Source: Costertonia aggregata
GTDB lineage: Bacteria > Bacteroidota > Bacteroidia > Flavobacteriales > Flavobacteriaceae
DNA length: 64,000 nucleotides
Assembly: GCF_013402795.1 (NCBI RefSeq)
Contig: NZ_CP058595.1
Location: forward strand, 3,846,335 to 3,910,334
Direction: 5' to 3'
A program made the translations under genes and the position numbers. Positions within the stretch are counted from its first letter, which is position 1, and each line of letters begins with the position of its first letter. The notes beneath the pieces were generated by a model. That model did not search any database. It had not been told where the DNA came from and saw only the letters and a list, made by a program, of their open reading frames with translations. This document shows positions 1 through 8,360 of this stretch, one piece after another.

Positions 1-536
1 TCAGTCTTGGAAATTGATTTTACATCGGTCAAATACGTGAAATCATGAATTCTAAAACCAAAAACCTGTAGCCTATTATGAAATGCTTCAATCGGTTCAA
101 CGAACGTGTTCCCGATTTCAAAAGGTGAGTTGTTCTGAATAAGATTGACTTTTACCGCTGGCGCACCCGGATACCTGTTTTCATCAGTAAAGATATAATC
201 AAACCGTTTTTTTAAGGCAATCACAACACGTTCATGTGCATAAATGGGAACATCGCCCTGTCTAAAAAAAAAAGGTCTAATGTCATCCAAACCCGCCACA
301 TGGTCCGAATGTTCATGGGTAAATAGGATTCCGTTCAATTTGGTTACCTTATTGGTCAGCATTTGCTGCCTAAAGTCAGGGCCACAATCAATTACATAAT
401 TATAATCGTCCCAACTTACGAGAACCGACACCCGTAGGCGCTTATCTTTTGGGTTTTTACTGAGGCATACGGGGTGTTGGCTCCCGATAACGGGAATACC
501 CTGTGAAGTTCCAGTGCCCAAAAAAGTAATTCTCAA
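1..536 (-). CDS. MBL-fold metallohydrolase (PhnP/RNase Z-like), C-terminus outside window
   Basis: The reading frame enters from the left edge, so only the first 178 codons are present. The start is read as TTG at 536, giving LRITFLGTGTSQGIPVIGS, the usual opening of this family. The frame upstream reaches a stop after five codons with no ATG, so TTG is the best start. The metal-binding motif HEHSDH is at residues 74-79, preceded by the conserved CGPDFR segment. The family includes phosphodiesterases of the PhnP and RNase Z type; the substrate cannot be told from the sequence. It is divergent from the next gene, with about 90 bp of AT-rich DNA between them. Confidence 0.85.
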   Translation of the reverse strand, partial: MRITFLGTGTSQGIPVIGSQHPVCLSKNPKDKRLRVSVLVSWDDYNYVIDCGPDFRQQMLTNKVTKLNGILFTHEHSDHVAGLDDIRPFFFRQGDVPIYAHERVVIALKKRFDYIFTDENRYPGAPAVKVNLIQNNSPFEIGNTFVEPIEAFHNRLQVFGFRIHDFTYLTDVKSISKT

Positions 537-625
537 CGGTTCGCCTATTTATTTCAAAATTATAACTTATTTATTAAAAAGATACGCCAATCTTATTAAC
601 TTTGTTTAACATTAAACCATCTAAA

Positions 626-2086
626 ATGGCCTCTGTTTTGAGAAAAGAAATTGCTTTTGAAAATATCCCTTCCATAAAAGCAAAGACCTTAAGAATAAAC
701 CTTAACCCCGATATTTACGGAACGTTTGCAGAAATTGGTGCCGGTCAAGAAACAGCAAGGCACTTTTTTAGGTCCGGGGGCGCATCGGGCACCATTGCCA
801 AGGCCATGAGTGCCTACGACAAAGACTTTAGCGATGCTATCTACGGTATTGAAAAAGACGGGCGTTATGTAACACAACCTAGGCTAAAGCGTATGTTGGC
901 CCATGAAATGCAGTTAATGGAGGAACGCATAAGTCGTGACAAACACCCGGACCGTTTGTTCTTTTCCTATGCGAATACCGTTGCAACCATAGATTTTTCA
1001 AAGCGATACAAAGGCCACGGTTGGATAGGTATCAGGTTTCAGTTGGATACAAAACAGAAAGAGTTTGATGAAATTGTGCTACACGTACGCTTTAAACAAA
1101 ATGAGGCACGTTTACAACAAGAAACACTGGGCATTTTAGGGGTAAACCTTATTTATGGGGCTTTTTATAAATATCACAAACCTAGAAAACTTTTAAAATA
1201 CCTATACGATCACATAGATAAGGATACCCTGGAAATCGATATGATCAATTTTTCGGGGCCAAACTTTAAGGACGTGGACAATAGGTTGATGAGCCTTCAG
1301 TTGATACGTAACGATATGACCGATGCTGTCATGTTCGGCCCGGACGGCAACAACCTATTACCGGCAGCTATTTTATATAAGAAAAATATTTTGGCCTTGC
1401 GAGGCAGCTTTAGACCGGTTACCAAAGTAAATATGGATATGTTCCAAAAATCCTACGATATTTTTGTTCGTGAACAAACGGTAGAGTTGGACAAAACCAT
1501 CGTGATATTTGAGATTACACTCTCGAATCTTAAAGCATCCGGTGAAATTGATGAGCAGGATTTTATGGATAGGGCAGAATTGTTATGTTCTCTAGGCCAC
1601 ACAGTTATGATATCCAAATTTCAAGAATACTTTAAGTTGGTAGAATATTTTCACAACTATACCAAAGAACGTATTGGCCTAACGATGGGGGTCAATAATT
1701 TGGTCGACGTATTTGATGAAAAATACTACCGCCATTTGAGCGGGGGTATTTTGGAAGCCTTTGGAAAATTATTTTTCAAAGACCTAAAAGTATATCTATA
1801 TCCCATGAAAAATGCGGAAACGGGACAGGTAATGACCAGTAACAATGTGAAGGTTCACCCACGAATGAAAGAATTGTACAAATTCTTTAAATACAATGGC
1901 AAGGTGATGGATATTATTGATTATGATCCGGAAATCATGCATATTTTCTCAAGAGAAGTTTTAAAAAGGATTATGAACGGAGAAGGTGGTTGGGAAGAAA
2001 TGCTTCCAGAGGGTATTGCCGAAATGATCAAAGAGAAAAACTTATTTACACGAAAACTTTTGAAAGAAGAAAAAAACAACGCTTAA
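626..2086 (+). CDS. Conserved Bacteroidetes protein of unknown function (487 aa)
   Basis: The frame opens with a TTG at 602, but the ATG at 626 gives MASVLRKEIAF, which I recall as the usual start of this flavobacterial family, so I use 626. The product is soluble, with no signal peptide or membrane segment. A Gly-rich stretch near residues 38-60 (AEIGAGQETARHFFRSGGAS) and a later GPDGNN motif suggest a nucleotide- or phosphate-binding fold, but I cannot name an enzyme. Database names for relatives are inconsistent in my memory and should not be trusted. The gene is monocistronic, with a bidirectional terminator just after the stop. Confidence 0.8.
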   Translation: MASVLRKEIAFENIPSIKAKTLRINLNPDIYGTFAEIGAGQETARHFFRSGGASGTIAKAMSAYDKDFSDAIYGIEKDGRYVTQPRLKRMLAHEMQLMEERISRDKHPDRLFFSYANTVATIDFSKRYKGHGWIGIRFQLDTKQKEFDEIVLHVRFKQNEARLQQETLGILGVNLIYGAFYKYHKPRKLLKYLYDHIDKDTLEIDMINFSGPNFKDVDNRLMSLQLIRNDMTDAVMFGPDGNNLLPAAILYKKNILALRGSFRPVTKVNMDMFQKSYDIFVREQTVELDKTIVIFEITLSNLKASGEIDEQDFMDRAELLCSLGHTVMISKFQEYFKLVEYFHNYTKERIGLTMGVNNLVDVFDEKYYRHLSGGILEAFGKLFFKDLKVYLYPMKNAETGQVMTSNNVKVHPRMKELYKFFKYNGKVMDIIDYDPEIMHIFSREVLKRIMNGEGGWEEMLPEGIAEMIKEKNLFTRKLLKEEKNNA

Positions 2087-2094
2087 TATGAATT

Positions 2095-2125
2095 AAAAAA
2101 GCCCTGAAAAATCAGGGCTTTTTTA
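2095..2125. terminator. Bidirectional intrinsic terminator
   Basis: GCCCTGA and TCAGGGC form a stem (2101-2107 with 2112-2118), flanked by six A upstream and six T downstream. It lies between two convergent genes and can serve both. Confidence 0.85.
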
Positions 2126-2156
2126 TATCAATTATTTTCAACAAAATTGATGACAC

Positions 2157-2606
2157 CTACAACAATTGAGCTGCGTGATCCTTGGTTTTGACTTTTTCGA
2201 CAACTTTTGAGACTACACCATCCTCGTCAATCACAAAAGTCATTCTATGAATACCATCATACTCGCGTCCCATAAACTTTTTAGGGCCCCAAACGCCAAA
2301 TGCATTTATTACGGTATGGTCTTCATCGGCCAATAATGGAAAAGGGAAATCATATTTATTCTTAAAATTGGCCTGCTTTTTCTCGGAATCGGCACTAACA
2401 CCCAGTAGTTCATGTCCCTGAGCTTGCAATTCGCTATAATTATCCCTTAAATTGCATGCTTCAGCAGTACAACCAGGTGTGTTCGCCTTGGGATAAAAAA
2501 AGACAATTAGTTTTTTGCCATTATAATCCGATAGTTTTACGGTGTTGCCATCTTGGTCTTTTGCAGAAAATGAAGGAACTTTATCACCTACTTTTAATGT
2601 ATTCAT
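2157..2606 (-). CDS. bcp: Thioredoxin-dependent peroxiredoxin (BCP/PrxQ type)
   Basis: This is a 149-aa cytosolic peroxiredoxin that reduces hydrogen peroxide and alkyl hydroperoxides with thioredoxin as donor. The active-site segment FFYPKANTPGCTAEAC gives the peroxidatic Cys at residue 46. A second Cys at residue 51 is the resolving Cys of the PrxQ subgroup (C-x4-C). Length matches the family. It is divergent from the endonuclease III gene at 2664 across a 57-bp gap, and convergent with the preceding gene through the shared terminator. Confidence 0.95.
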   Translation of the reverse strand: MNTLKVGDKVPSFSAKDQDGNTVKLSDYNGKKLIVFFYPKANTPGCTAEACNLRDNYSELQAQGHELLGVSADSEKKQANFKNKYDFPFPLLADEDHTVINAFGVWGPKKFMGREYDGIHRMTFVIDEDGVVSKVVEKVKTKDHAAQLL

Positions 2607-2663
2607 AGTAATTATTTAATTTAAATTAATGTTCAATATTTTGATGATAAAATTAAACAAAAA

Positions 2664-3329
2664 ATGACGAAATCCGAAAAAGTAGATTTTACAATTAGAA
2701 CATTACAGGAATTATATCCCACCATTCCGGTTCCTTTGGAACATAAAGATCCTTACACCTTATTGATTGCCGTTTTAATGTCGGCTCAAAGTACCGATGT
2801 ACGTGTAAATCAAATAACCCCCCTACTCTTCGAAAAAGCGGATAACCCGTATGATATGGTAAAAATGTCGGTAGAGGAAATAAGGGATATCATACGCCCC
2901 GTTGGCTTATCACCCATGAAATCAAAAGGAATTCACGGACTGTCAAAAATATTGATCGAAAAATATAAAGGAGAAGTGCCAAAAAACATTGAGTTGTTGG
3001 AAGATTTACCGGCCGTAGGCCATAAAACGGCAAGTGTTGTGGTTTCACAAGCTTTTGGCATACCGGCTTTTCCCGTAGACACTCATATTCATAGATTAAT
3101 GTACCGCTGGGGGTTTACCAATGGCAAAAATGTTGTACAAACCGAAAAAGATGCCAAGCGTTTATTTCCCAAAGCATTATGGAACGATCTACACTTACAA
3201 ATAATTTGGTACGGAAGGGATTATTCCCCGGCGAGGGGCTGGGATTTGGAAAAAGATATCATAACCAAAACAATCGGGAGAAAAACAGTTTTGAACGAAT
3301 ACTATAAAATCAAAAAGACCCGTAAATGA
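2664..3329 (+). CDS. nth: Endonuclease III family DNA glycosylase/AP lyase, without Fe-S cluster ligands
   Basis: This 221-aa protein has the helix-hairpin-helix-GPD fold: LPAVGHKTASVV carries the catalytic Lys at 121 and PVDTHIHR carries the catalytic Asp at 139, matching K120/D138 of E. coli Nth. It should excise oxidised pyrimidines and cleave abasic sites. The C-terminal C-x6-C-x2-C-x5-C loop that binds the 4Fe-4S cluster in E. coli Nth is missing; the last 45 residues contain no Cys. The stop codon lies inside the loop of the terminator hairpin. Confidence 0.92.
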   Translation: MTKSEKVDFTIRTLQELYPTIPVPLEHKDPYTLLIAVLMSAQSTDVRVNQITPLLFEKADNPYDMVKMSVEEIRDIIRPVGLSPMKSKGIHGLSKILIEKYKGEVPKNIELLEDLPAVGHKTASVVVSQAFGIPAFPVDTHIHRLMYRWGFTNGKNVVQTEKDAKRLFPKALWNDLHLQIIWYGRDYSPARGWDLEKDIITKTIGRKTVLNEYYKIKKTRK

Positions 3330-3340
3330 AGGGTCTTTTT
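3312..3340 (+). terminator. Intrinsic terminator of nth, overlapping its stop codon
   Basis: Ten-base arms AAAAAGACCC (3312-3321) and GGGTCTTTTT (3331-3340) are separated by a 9-nt loop that contains the TGA stop of nth. It may also end the 47-aa ORF that converges from the other strand. Confidence 0.85.
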
Positions 3341-3344
3341 GATT

Positions 3345-3488
3345 TTAATTTAAATTACTTTCAAAAATGAATTTTTTGTGCTTCACTATTCGAAGGGAAC
3401 TGGAATAGTTCAATAAAAACTGAACCGTTTCAGGACGTGCTTTGGCAAGTTTGCAATTTTTTTGATTTCTAGAGTAAACTTTTTCCAT
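3345..3488 (-). CDS. 47-aa small ORF downstream of ECF sigma factor, copy 1
   Basis: ATG at 3488 and TAA at 3347-3345 give a 47-residue ORF. It begins MEKVYSRNQKNCKLAKARPE and contains ETVQFLLNYS. It starts 71 bp after the stop of the upstream ECF sigma gene. A paralogue of exactly the same length (4488-4631) follows the second sigma gene; by my alignment 28 of 47 residues are identical. Matched length, conserved start context and clustered identity in the middle argue for a real protein. There is no signal peptide or membrane helix. Residues 20-34 could form an amphipathic helix. Function is unknown; a sigma-associated regulator is a guess from context. Confidence 0.72.
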   Translation of the reverse strand: MEKVYSRNQKNCKLAKARPETVQFLLNYSSSLRIVKHKKFIFESNLN

Positions 3489-3559
3489 ATTTTCTGTGTT
3501 GTTATACATAAATAACGCCACTGATATGGAAATATTGCACTGTACAAAAAAAGGTGCTT

Positions 3560-4141
3560 TTACGTAGTCAATACAATATTGTTTTTTTCTATGATTTTTC
3601 TAAGGTTTATGAGTGCATACCGCATTCGGCCCAAGGCTGTATTTATACTAACCCCAGTATTTTCCGAAATTTCCTTAAAGCTCATGTCCTTATAAATACG
3701 CATTAATAAAACTTCGCGCTGATCGTCCGGTAACTCATCGATCAATAAAGTAAGGTCACTATCGATCTGTTCTTTTATGATTTGTTTTTCGGCATTCAAT
3801 TTATCGTCCCCTATGACCGAAAAAATGTTAAAATCGTCACTGCCTTCAAATTTGGGCATACGCTTGTTTTTTCTGAAGTGGTCAATAATAAGGTTATGTG
3901 ATATTCTCATTACCCATGGTAAAAATTTACCCTCTTCGCTATACGTTCCTTTTTTAAGGGTTTTGATAACCTTTATAAAGGTGTCTTGAAAGATATCTTC
4001 GGTAACGTCGCGATCCAGTACTTTGGAATAGATAAAGCTACTGATGCGTTGGTTGTGCCTGTTGATCAATATTTCAAGAGCTTTTTCTTCTCCGTTGATA
4101 TAATCTTTTACTAATACTGAATCGTCAATTTGTACTTTCAT
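3560..4141 (-). CDS. ECF-type RNA polymerase sigma factor, copy 1
   Basis: This 193-aa protein has sigma70 region 2 at about residues 22-90 (DIFQDTFIKVI, then the DNA-melting segment WVMRISHNLIIDHFRK) and region 4 at about 130-182 (LPDDQREVLLMR, then the helix-turn-helix MSFKEISENTGVSINTALG). About 160 of 193 residues match the sigma at 4758-5339. No anti-sigma factor with a membrane helix lies next to it, unlike classical SigE/RseA or FecI/FecR pairs. It is followed by a 47-aa small ORF. It differs from its twin mainly by conservative changes, plus a few in the interdomain linker and region 4. Confidence 0.95.
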   Translation of the reverse strand: MKVQIDDSVLVKDYINGEEKALEILINRHNQRISSFIYSKVLDRDVTEDIFQDTFIKVIKTLKKGTYSEEGKFLPWVMRISHNLIIDHFRKNKRMPKFEGSDDFNIFSVIGDDKLNAEKQIIKEQIDSDLTLLIDELPDDQREVLLMRIYKDMSFKEISENTGVSINTALGRMRYALINLRKIIEKNNIVLTT

Positions 4142-4432
4142 GAGATAGATTTTTTGGTTAGAAATTTTGGGGATATTGAGTTACTGATTAATGTGATTAA
4201 ATAGTTTTTGTTTTTAATTACATGTTAAAAGTATGTAAATGTAGAGGTGGAGTAAAAACATTGTTGTCAAACCCCATTTTTTTGATGTCAAACCCTGTTT
4301 TTATATTTTTTACCAAAAAATGATATTCTAAAACCAAGTAAATCACATAAATAAGGGATGTCTGCTGATACTTGTTTTTTATTGTGCAAATTTTTAATAG
4401 TATCAAAAGATAGATATGTCTAGGTATAAACA
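4142..4432. other. AT-rich intergenic region between the two sigma modules
   Basis: This holds the upstream region of ECF sigma copy 1. The only open frame (71 codons, minus strand) has low-complexity, AT-driven composition and is probably spurious. No -7 element of the TAnnTTTG form was identified with confidence. Confidence 0.5.
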
Positions 4433-4460
4433 TAAAAAACCTTCAGTTGCCTGAAGGTTT
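4433..4460 (-). terminator. Intrinsic terminator of the second sigma/47-aa module
   Basis: Nine-base arms AACCTTCAG and CTGAAGGTT (4438-4446 with 4451-4459) enclose a tetraloop that reads GCAA (a GNRA loop) on the minus strand. A T-run follows on that strand. It lies downstream of the 47-aa ORF at 4488-4631. Confidence 0.8.
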
Positions 4461-4487
4461 ATCTTATATGGTTAGAAAGTAACTGTA

Positions 4488-4631
4488 CTAGTTCAAATTG
4501 TTCTCGAATTTTACGTTACCATATTCTATAATGTCCAATGACTTTGAATAATTTAGTAAAAACTGAACAGTTTCCGGTTTGGCTTTGACAAGCTTGCAGT
4601 CGTTTTGTTTTTTAGTGTAGATGTTTTCCAT
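4488..4631 (-). CDS. 47-aa small ORF downstream of ECF sigma factor, copy 2
   Basis: ATG at 4631 and TAG at 4490-4488 give 47 residues, beginning MENIYTKKQNDCKLVKAKPE and containing ETVQFLLNYS. It starts 126 bp after the stop of the sigma gene at 4758 and ends 28 bp before a strong terminator, so it fits the end of that transcript. It matches the ORF at 3345-3488 at 28 of 47 positions with no gaps; ETVQFLLNYS, CKL and the ending NLN are shared. The start context ACAGAAAGTATGGAAA is also shared. No function is recognised. Confidence 0.72.
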   Translation of the reverse strand: MENIYTKKQNDCKLVKAKPETVQFLLNYSKSLDIIEYGNVKFENNLN

Positions 4632-4757
4632 ACTTTCTGTTTGTTTCGTTACACTAAGATAACGCAGTATGTATGGGTTTATCGCCTTGGCTCGTTCTAT
4701 TACATATTAATTAGTTGAAAAGGAGTGACCAATATGATAGCATCGTTGAAGCACCAT

Positions 4758-5339
4758 TTAATTGGTCAAGACGATATTATGCGTCTCTATGATCTTCCTT
4801 AGATTTATAAGAGCGTAACGCATGCGGCCCAGAGCAGTATTGATACTTACGCCAGTGTTTTCGGATATTTCCTTAAAGCTCATGTCCTTATACATTCGCA
4901 TGGTCAAAACTTCTTGCTGATCAACAGGCAGTTGTTCGATCAATACCAAAAGGTCGCTGTCTATTTGATCCTTGATTATTTGTTTTTCAGCATTTAACTT
5001 TTCATCGCCCAACACTGAAAAAATATTGTAGTCATCACTACCTTCAAACTTGGGCAAACGTCTACTTTTTCTAAAATGATCTATAATCAAATTATGTGCA
5101 ATACGCATTACCCATGGTAAAAATTTGCCTTCTTCACTATATGTTCCCTTTTTTAGGGTACGAATCACTTTGATAAATGTGTCTTGAAATATGTCTTCCG
5201 TAATATTACGGTCGCCTATTTTGGAATAAATAAAACTGCTGATGCGTTGGTTGTGTTTTCTGATAAGTAGCTCCAGAGCCCTTTCGTCTCCGTTCATATA
5301 ATCTCTTACCAATACCGAATCCTCGATTTGTAGTTTCAT
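4758..5339 (-). CDS. ECF-type RNA polymerase sigma factor, copy 2
   Basis: This is the same length and architecture as the sigma at 3560-4141: region 2 at about 22-90, region 4 at about 130-182. The region 2.4-like helix and the region 4 helix-turn-helix MSFKEISENTGVSINTALG are identical or nearly so between copies. The two may therefore recognise the same promoters and differ in expression or in their small-ORF partners. It is transcribed divergently from uvrA. No membrane anti-sigma is adjacent. The 47-aa ORF and a GNRA-looped terminator follow. Confidence 0.95.
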   Translation of the reverse strand: MKLQIEDSVLVRDYMNGDERALELLIRKHNQRISSFIYSKIGDRNITEDIFQDTFIKVIRTLKKGTYSEEGKFLPWVMRIAHNLIIDHFRKSRRLPKFEGSDDYNIFSVLGDEKLNAEKQIIKDQIDSDLLVLIEQLPVDQQEVLTMRMYKDMSFKEISENTGVSINTALGRMRYALINLRKIIETHNIVLTN

Positions 5340-5533
5340 ACAAATTACTTTTTTTGGGGTTTAACTTAAGTTTGTCCTAATTAAAGGGTCTCAGTTATTT
5401 AGGTTAATTTTTAAAAAAGTAATAGTATGCTATAGGCGTTTCGGTTTTTATTACGATTCAAATATAGAAAAAATATATTCTACTGGAAAAACATTGATAA
5501 TATCATGATTGTTTGTGGGCAAGATAATAACGG

Positions 5534-5565
5534 TTGGCATTTACAAAACCCATAACGTATCTTTG
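5534..5565 (+). promoter_or_regulatory. Bacteroidetes-type promoter of uvrA
   Basis: TTG at 5534-5536 and TATCTTTG at 5558-5565 are separated by 21 nt, matching the group consensus TTG-N17-23-TAnnTTTG. The start codon of uvrA is 18 bp downstream. Confidence 0.7.
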
Positions 5566-5582
5566 CAGTATTAAATACGAGC

Positions 5583-8360
5583 ATGACCACACTTATAGAT
5601 GTCAACCCCAAAGAAAATATTATTATAAAGGGTGCAAAATTGCACAACCTCAAAAATATTGATGTAGTTATTCCCAGAAATAAATTGGTCGTTATAACTG
5701 GTCTGTCCGGTTCGGGAAAGTCAAGTTTGGCATTTGATACTTTATATGCCGAAGGTCAAAGGCGCTATGTAGAAAGCCTTTCGTCATATGCACGGCAATT
5801 TTTGGGGAAACTGGACAAGCCAAAAGTAGATTATATAAAAGGTATTGCCCCGGCAATAGCGATAGAGCAAAAAGTAAATTCCACAAACCCGCGTTCTACT
5901 GTTGGCACAACAACGGAAATCTATGACTATCTAAAGCTCTTGTATGCCCGTATAGGTAGAACTTTTTCTCCAGTTTCGGGAAATGAGGTAAAAAAGCACA
6001 CCGTAACGGATGTTGTCAATTTTGTAAAATCTTTTGAAGAAGGGACCAAATTGTTACTGTTGGCACCGATAGTTATCCCCAAAGAAAGAGAGGTCGGCAA
6101 ATCACTTCAACTTTTAAGCAAACAAGGTTATGCCCGTATAAAATATAAAGGCGAAGTACTACGGATAGATGATAAACTCACCAACATAGGCAGGGAGTTT
6201 TATTTGGTAATAGACCGTATTATAACAAAAGATGACGAGGATTTTTATAACCGATTGGCCAATGCCATAGATACGGCCTATTTTGAAGGTAAAGGCGAAT
6301 GCATTATCGAGGAACTTAAAACGGAAAAGCAAACCCCTTTCAGCAACAAGTTTGATTTGGATGGAATTTCCTTTTTAGAGCCCAATATACACCTGTTCAG
6401 CTTCAACAACCCTTACGGTGCTTGTCCAAAATGTGAAGGGTATGGGGATGTCATAGGAATTGATGAAGATCTGGTCATCCCAAATACCGCTTTATCCATA
6501 TATGAAAACGCCGTTTTCCCATGGCGAGGGGAAAGTATGGGCTGGTACCGGGATCAATTGGTGAATTCGGGCCATACGTTCAATTTTCCCATTCACAAAC
6601 CATGGTTTGAGCTTAGTGAAGAACAAAAGCAATTGGTCTGGGACGGTAACAAACATTTTATTGGCATTCATAAGTTTTTCCAAACCTTAGAAGAAAAAAG
6701 TTATAAAATCCAAAATAGGGTGATGCTCTCACGCTATCGAGGTAAAACAAAATGTAACCTATGTAAGGGCAAACGTTTGAGGAAAGAAACCGATTATGTT
6801 AAAATTGATGGTAAATCTATTTCTGACCTAGTAGAACTTTCCATAGAAAAACTTATTGGTTTCTTTGACCAGTTGTCATTAAATAACAATGATACCGCCA
6901 TAGCTACGAGATTATTAAAGGAAATCAATACCCGGTTAGGTTTTTTGGATAAGGTAGGGTTAAACTACTTGACCTTGAACCGAAAGTCAAATACACTCTC
7001 GGGCGGGGAGAGCCAAAGGATAAACCTGGCCACCTCACTGGGGAGTAGTTTGGTAGGTTCTATGTATATTCTGGACGAGCCCAGTATTGGCCTTCATCCA
7101 AAAGATACCGAGAATTTAATCGATGTTCTAAAATCGCTTCGTGATTTGGGCAATACCGTTATCGTTGTTGAGCACGATGAGGATATCATGAAAGCAGCTG
7201 ATGAAGTCATAGATATTGGCCCGGAAGCAGGCACGCATGGCGGGGAGGTTACGGCCCACGGTACGCTGACCCAGGTTTTAAAATCCAATTCGCTAACGGC
7301 AAGTTATCTTAACGGCTCAAAAGAAATTGAAGTTCCCAAAAAAAGAAGGACTTCTAAAAATCATATCAAAATAAAGGGTGCACGGGAAAACAACCTAAAA
7401 AATATTGATGTAAACTTCCCATTGAACATGCTTACGGTAGTTACCGGTGTTTCGGGAAGCGGAAAAAGCACCTTGGTAAAGAAGCTGTTATATCCCATTA
7501 TTTTGAAGGAAGTTGGTGGCTATGGTGAAAAAGCTGGGCAATTTACTTCTGTAGAAGGCAAGTACAGTACTATTCAACATGTGGAGTTTGTAGACCAAAA
7601 CCCAATTGGACGCTCTTCCCGTTCCAATCCCGTTACTTACATAAAGGCCTATGACGACATCCGTGCGCTGTACGCCTCGCAAAAATTAAGTAAAATAAGA
7701 GGCTACCAGGCCAAACATTTTTCGTTCAACGTAGATGGTGGCCGATGTGAAAAATGTAAGGGTGAAGGCGAGATTACCGTAGAGATGCAGTTTATGGCCG
7801 ATGTACACTTGGAATGTGATACCTGTAACGGCAAACGTTTCAAAAAAGAAGTATTGGAAGTGAAGTTTGAAGGCGCCAATATTGACGATGTCCTCAACAT
7901 GACCATAGATGATGCCATTCTCTTCTTTGAAAACGGTAAACAAAATAAAATCATAACCAAACTAAAGCCCTTGCAAGATGTAGGTTTGGGCTATGTAACA
8001 CTAGGGCAGTCCTCCTCTACCCTTTCTGGCGGTGAAGCACAACGTATCAAATTAGCCTCGTTTTTGGTAAAGGGAAATACAAAGGATAAAGCCTTGTTTA
8101 TATTTGACGAACCAACCACTGGACTACACTTTCACGATATCAAAAAATTATTGAAGTCATTTGATGCCCTAATAGCAAAAGGGCACTCAATCGTAGTGAT
8201 TGAACATAACATTGAACTTATTAAATGTGCCGACTATATTATAGATTTGGGTATGGAAGGCGGTGAGAATGGCGGACAGCTGATCGTTCAAGGCACACCG
8301 GAAGAAGTTGTAAAAAACGAGCAATCTCATACGGCGAGATATTTGAAAGAAAAATTATAA
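5583..8360 (+). CDS. uvrA: Excinuclease ABC subunit A (UvrA)
   Basis: This is the damage-recognition ATPase of nucleotide excision repair, which loads UvrB. The 925-aa protein has two ABC modules. Walker A motifs are at about 40-48 (GLSGSGKSS) and 622-630 (GVSGSGKST). Signature motifs are at about 472 (LSGGESQRI) and 814 (LSGGEAQRI). Zinc-binding CxxC pairs occur near 281 (CPKC), near 396 (CNLC), and in the second half (CEKC near 722 with CDTC about 25 residues later). The length is that of full UvrA, not the shortened UvrA2. It has its own promoter and is monocistronic. Confidence 0.96.
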   Translation: MTTLIDVNPKENIIIKGAKLHNLKNIDVVIPRNKLVVITGLSGSGKSSLAFDTLYAEGQRRYVESLSSYARQFLGKLDKPKVDYIKGIAPAIAIEQKVNSTNPRSTVGTTTEIYDYLKLLYARIGRTFSPVSGNEVKKHTVTDVVNFVKSFEEGTKLLLLAPIVIPKEREVGKSLQLLSKQGYARIKYKGEVLRIDDKLTNIGREFYLVIDRIITKDDEDFYNRLANAIDTAYFEGKGECIIEELKTEKQTPFSNKFDLDGISFLEPNIHLFSFNNPYGACPKCEGYGDVIGIDEDLVIPNTALSIYENAVFPWRGESMGWYRDQLVNSGHTFNFPIHKPWFELSEEQKQLVWDGNKHFIGIHKFFQTLEEKSYKIQNRVMLSRYRGKTKCNLCKGKRLRKETDYVKIDGKSISDLVELSIEKLIGFFDQLSLNNNDTAIATRLLKEINTRLGFLDKVGLNYLTLNRKSNTLSGGESQRINLATSLGSSLVGSMYILDEPSIGLHPKDTENLIDVLKSLRDLGNTVIVVEHDEDIMKAADEVIDIGPEAGTHGGEVTAHGTLTQVLKSNSLTASYLNGSKEIEVPKKRRTSKNHIKIKGARENNLKNIDVNFPLNMLTVVTGVSGSGKSTLVKKLLYPIILKEVGGYGEKAGQFTSVEGKYSTIQHVEFVDQNPIGRSSRSNPVTYIKAYDDIRALYASQKLSKIRGYQAKHFSFNVDGGRCEKCKGEGEITVEMQFMADVHLECDTCNGKRFKKEVLEVKFEGANIDDVLNMTIDDAILFFENGKQNKIITKLKPLQDVGLGYVTLGQSSSTLSGGEAQRIKLASFLVKGNTKDKALFIFDEPTTGLHFHDIKKLLKSFDALIAKGHSIVVIEHNIELIKCADYIIDLGMEGGENGGQLIVQGTPEEVVKNEQSHTARYLKEKL

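Noticed and set aside
4218..4433. 71-codon ORF on the minus strand between the sigma modules
   Set aside because: AT-driven low-complexity composition with Ile/Lys/Asn/His, no motif; more likely an intergenic stretch with chance openness.
3345..4631. Reading the 47-aa ORFs as membrane anti-sigma factors
   Set aside because: Neither has a hydrophobic segment long enough to cross a membrane, nor an anti-sigma motif such as the zinc-binding HxxxCxxC.
3345..5339. Sigma duplication as the result of an insertion sequence or transposon
   Set aside because: No transposase, terminal inverted repeats or target-site duplications were seen around the modules.
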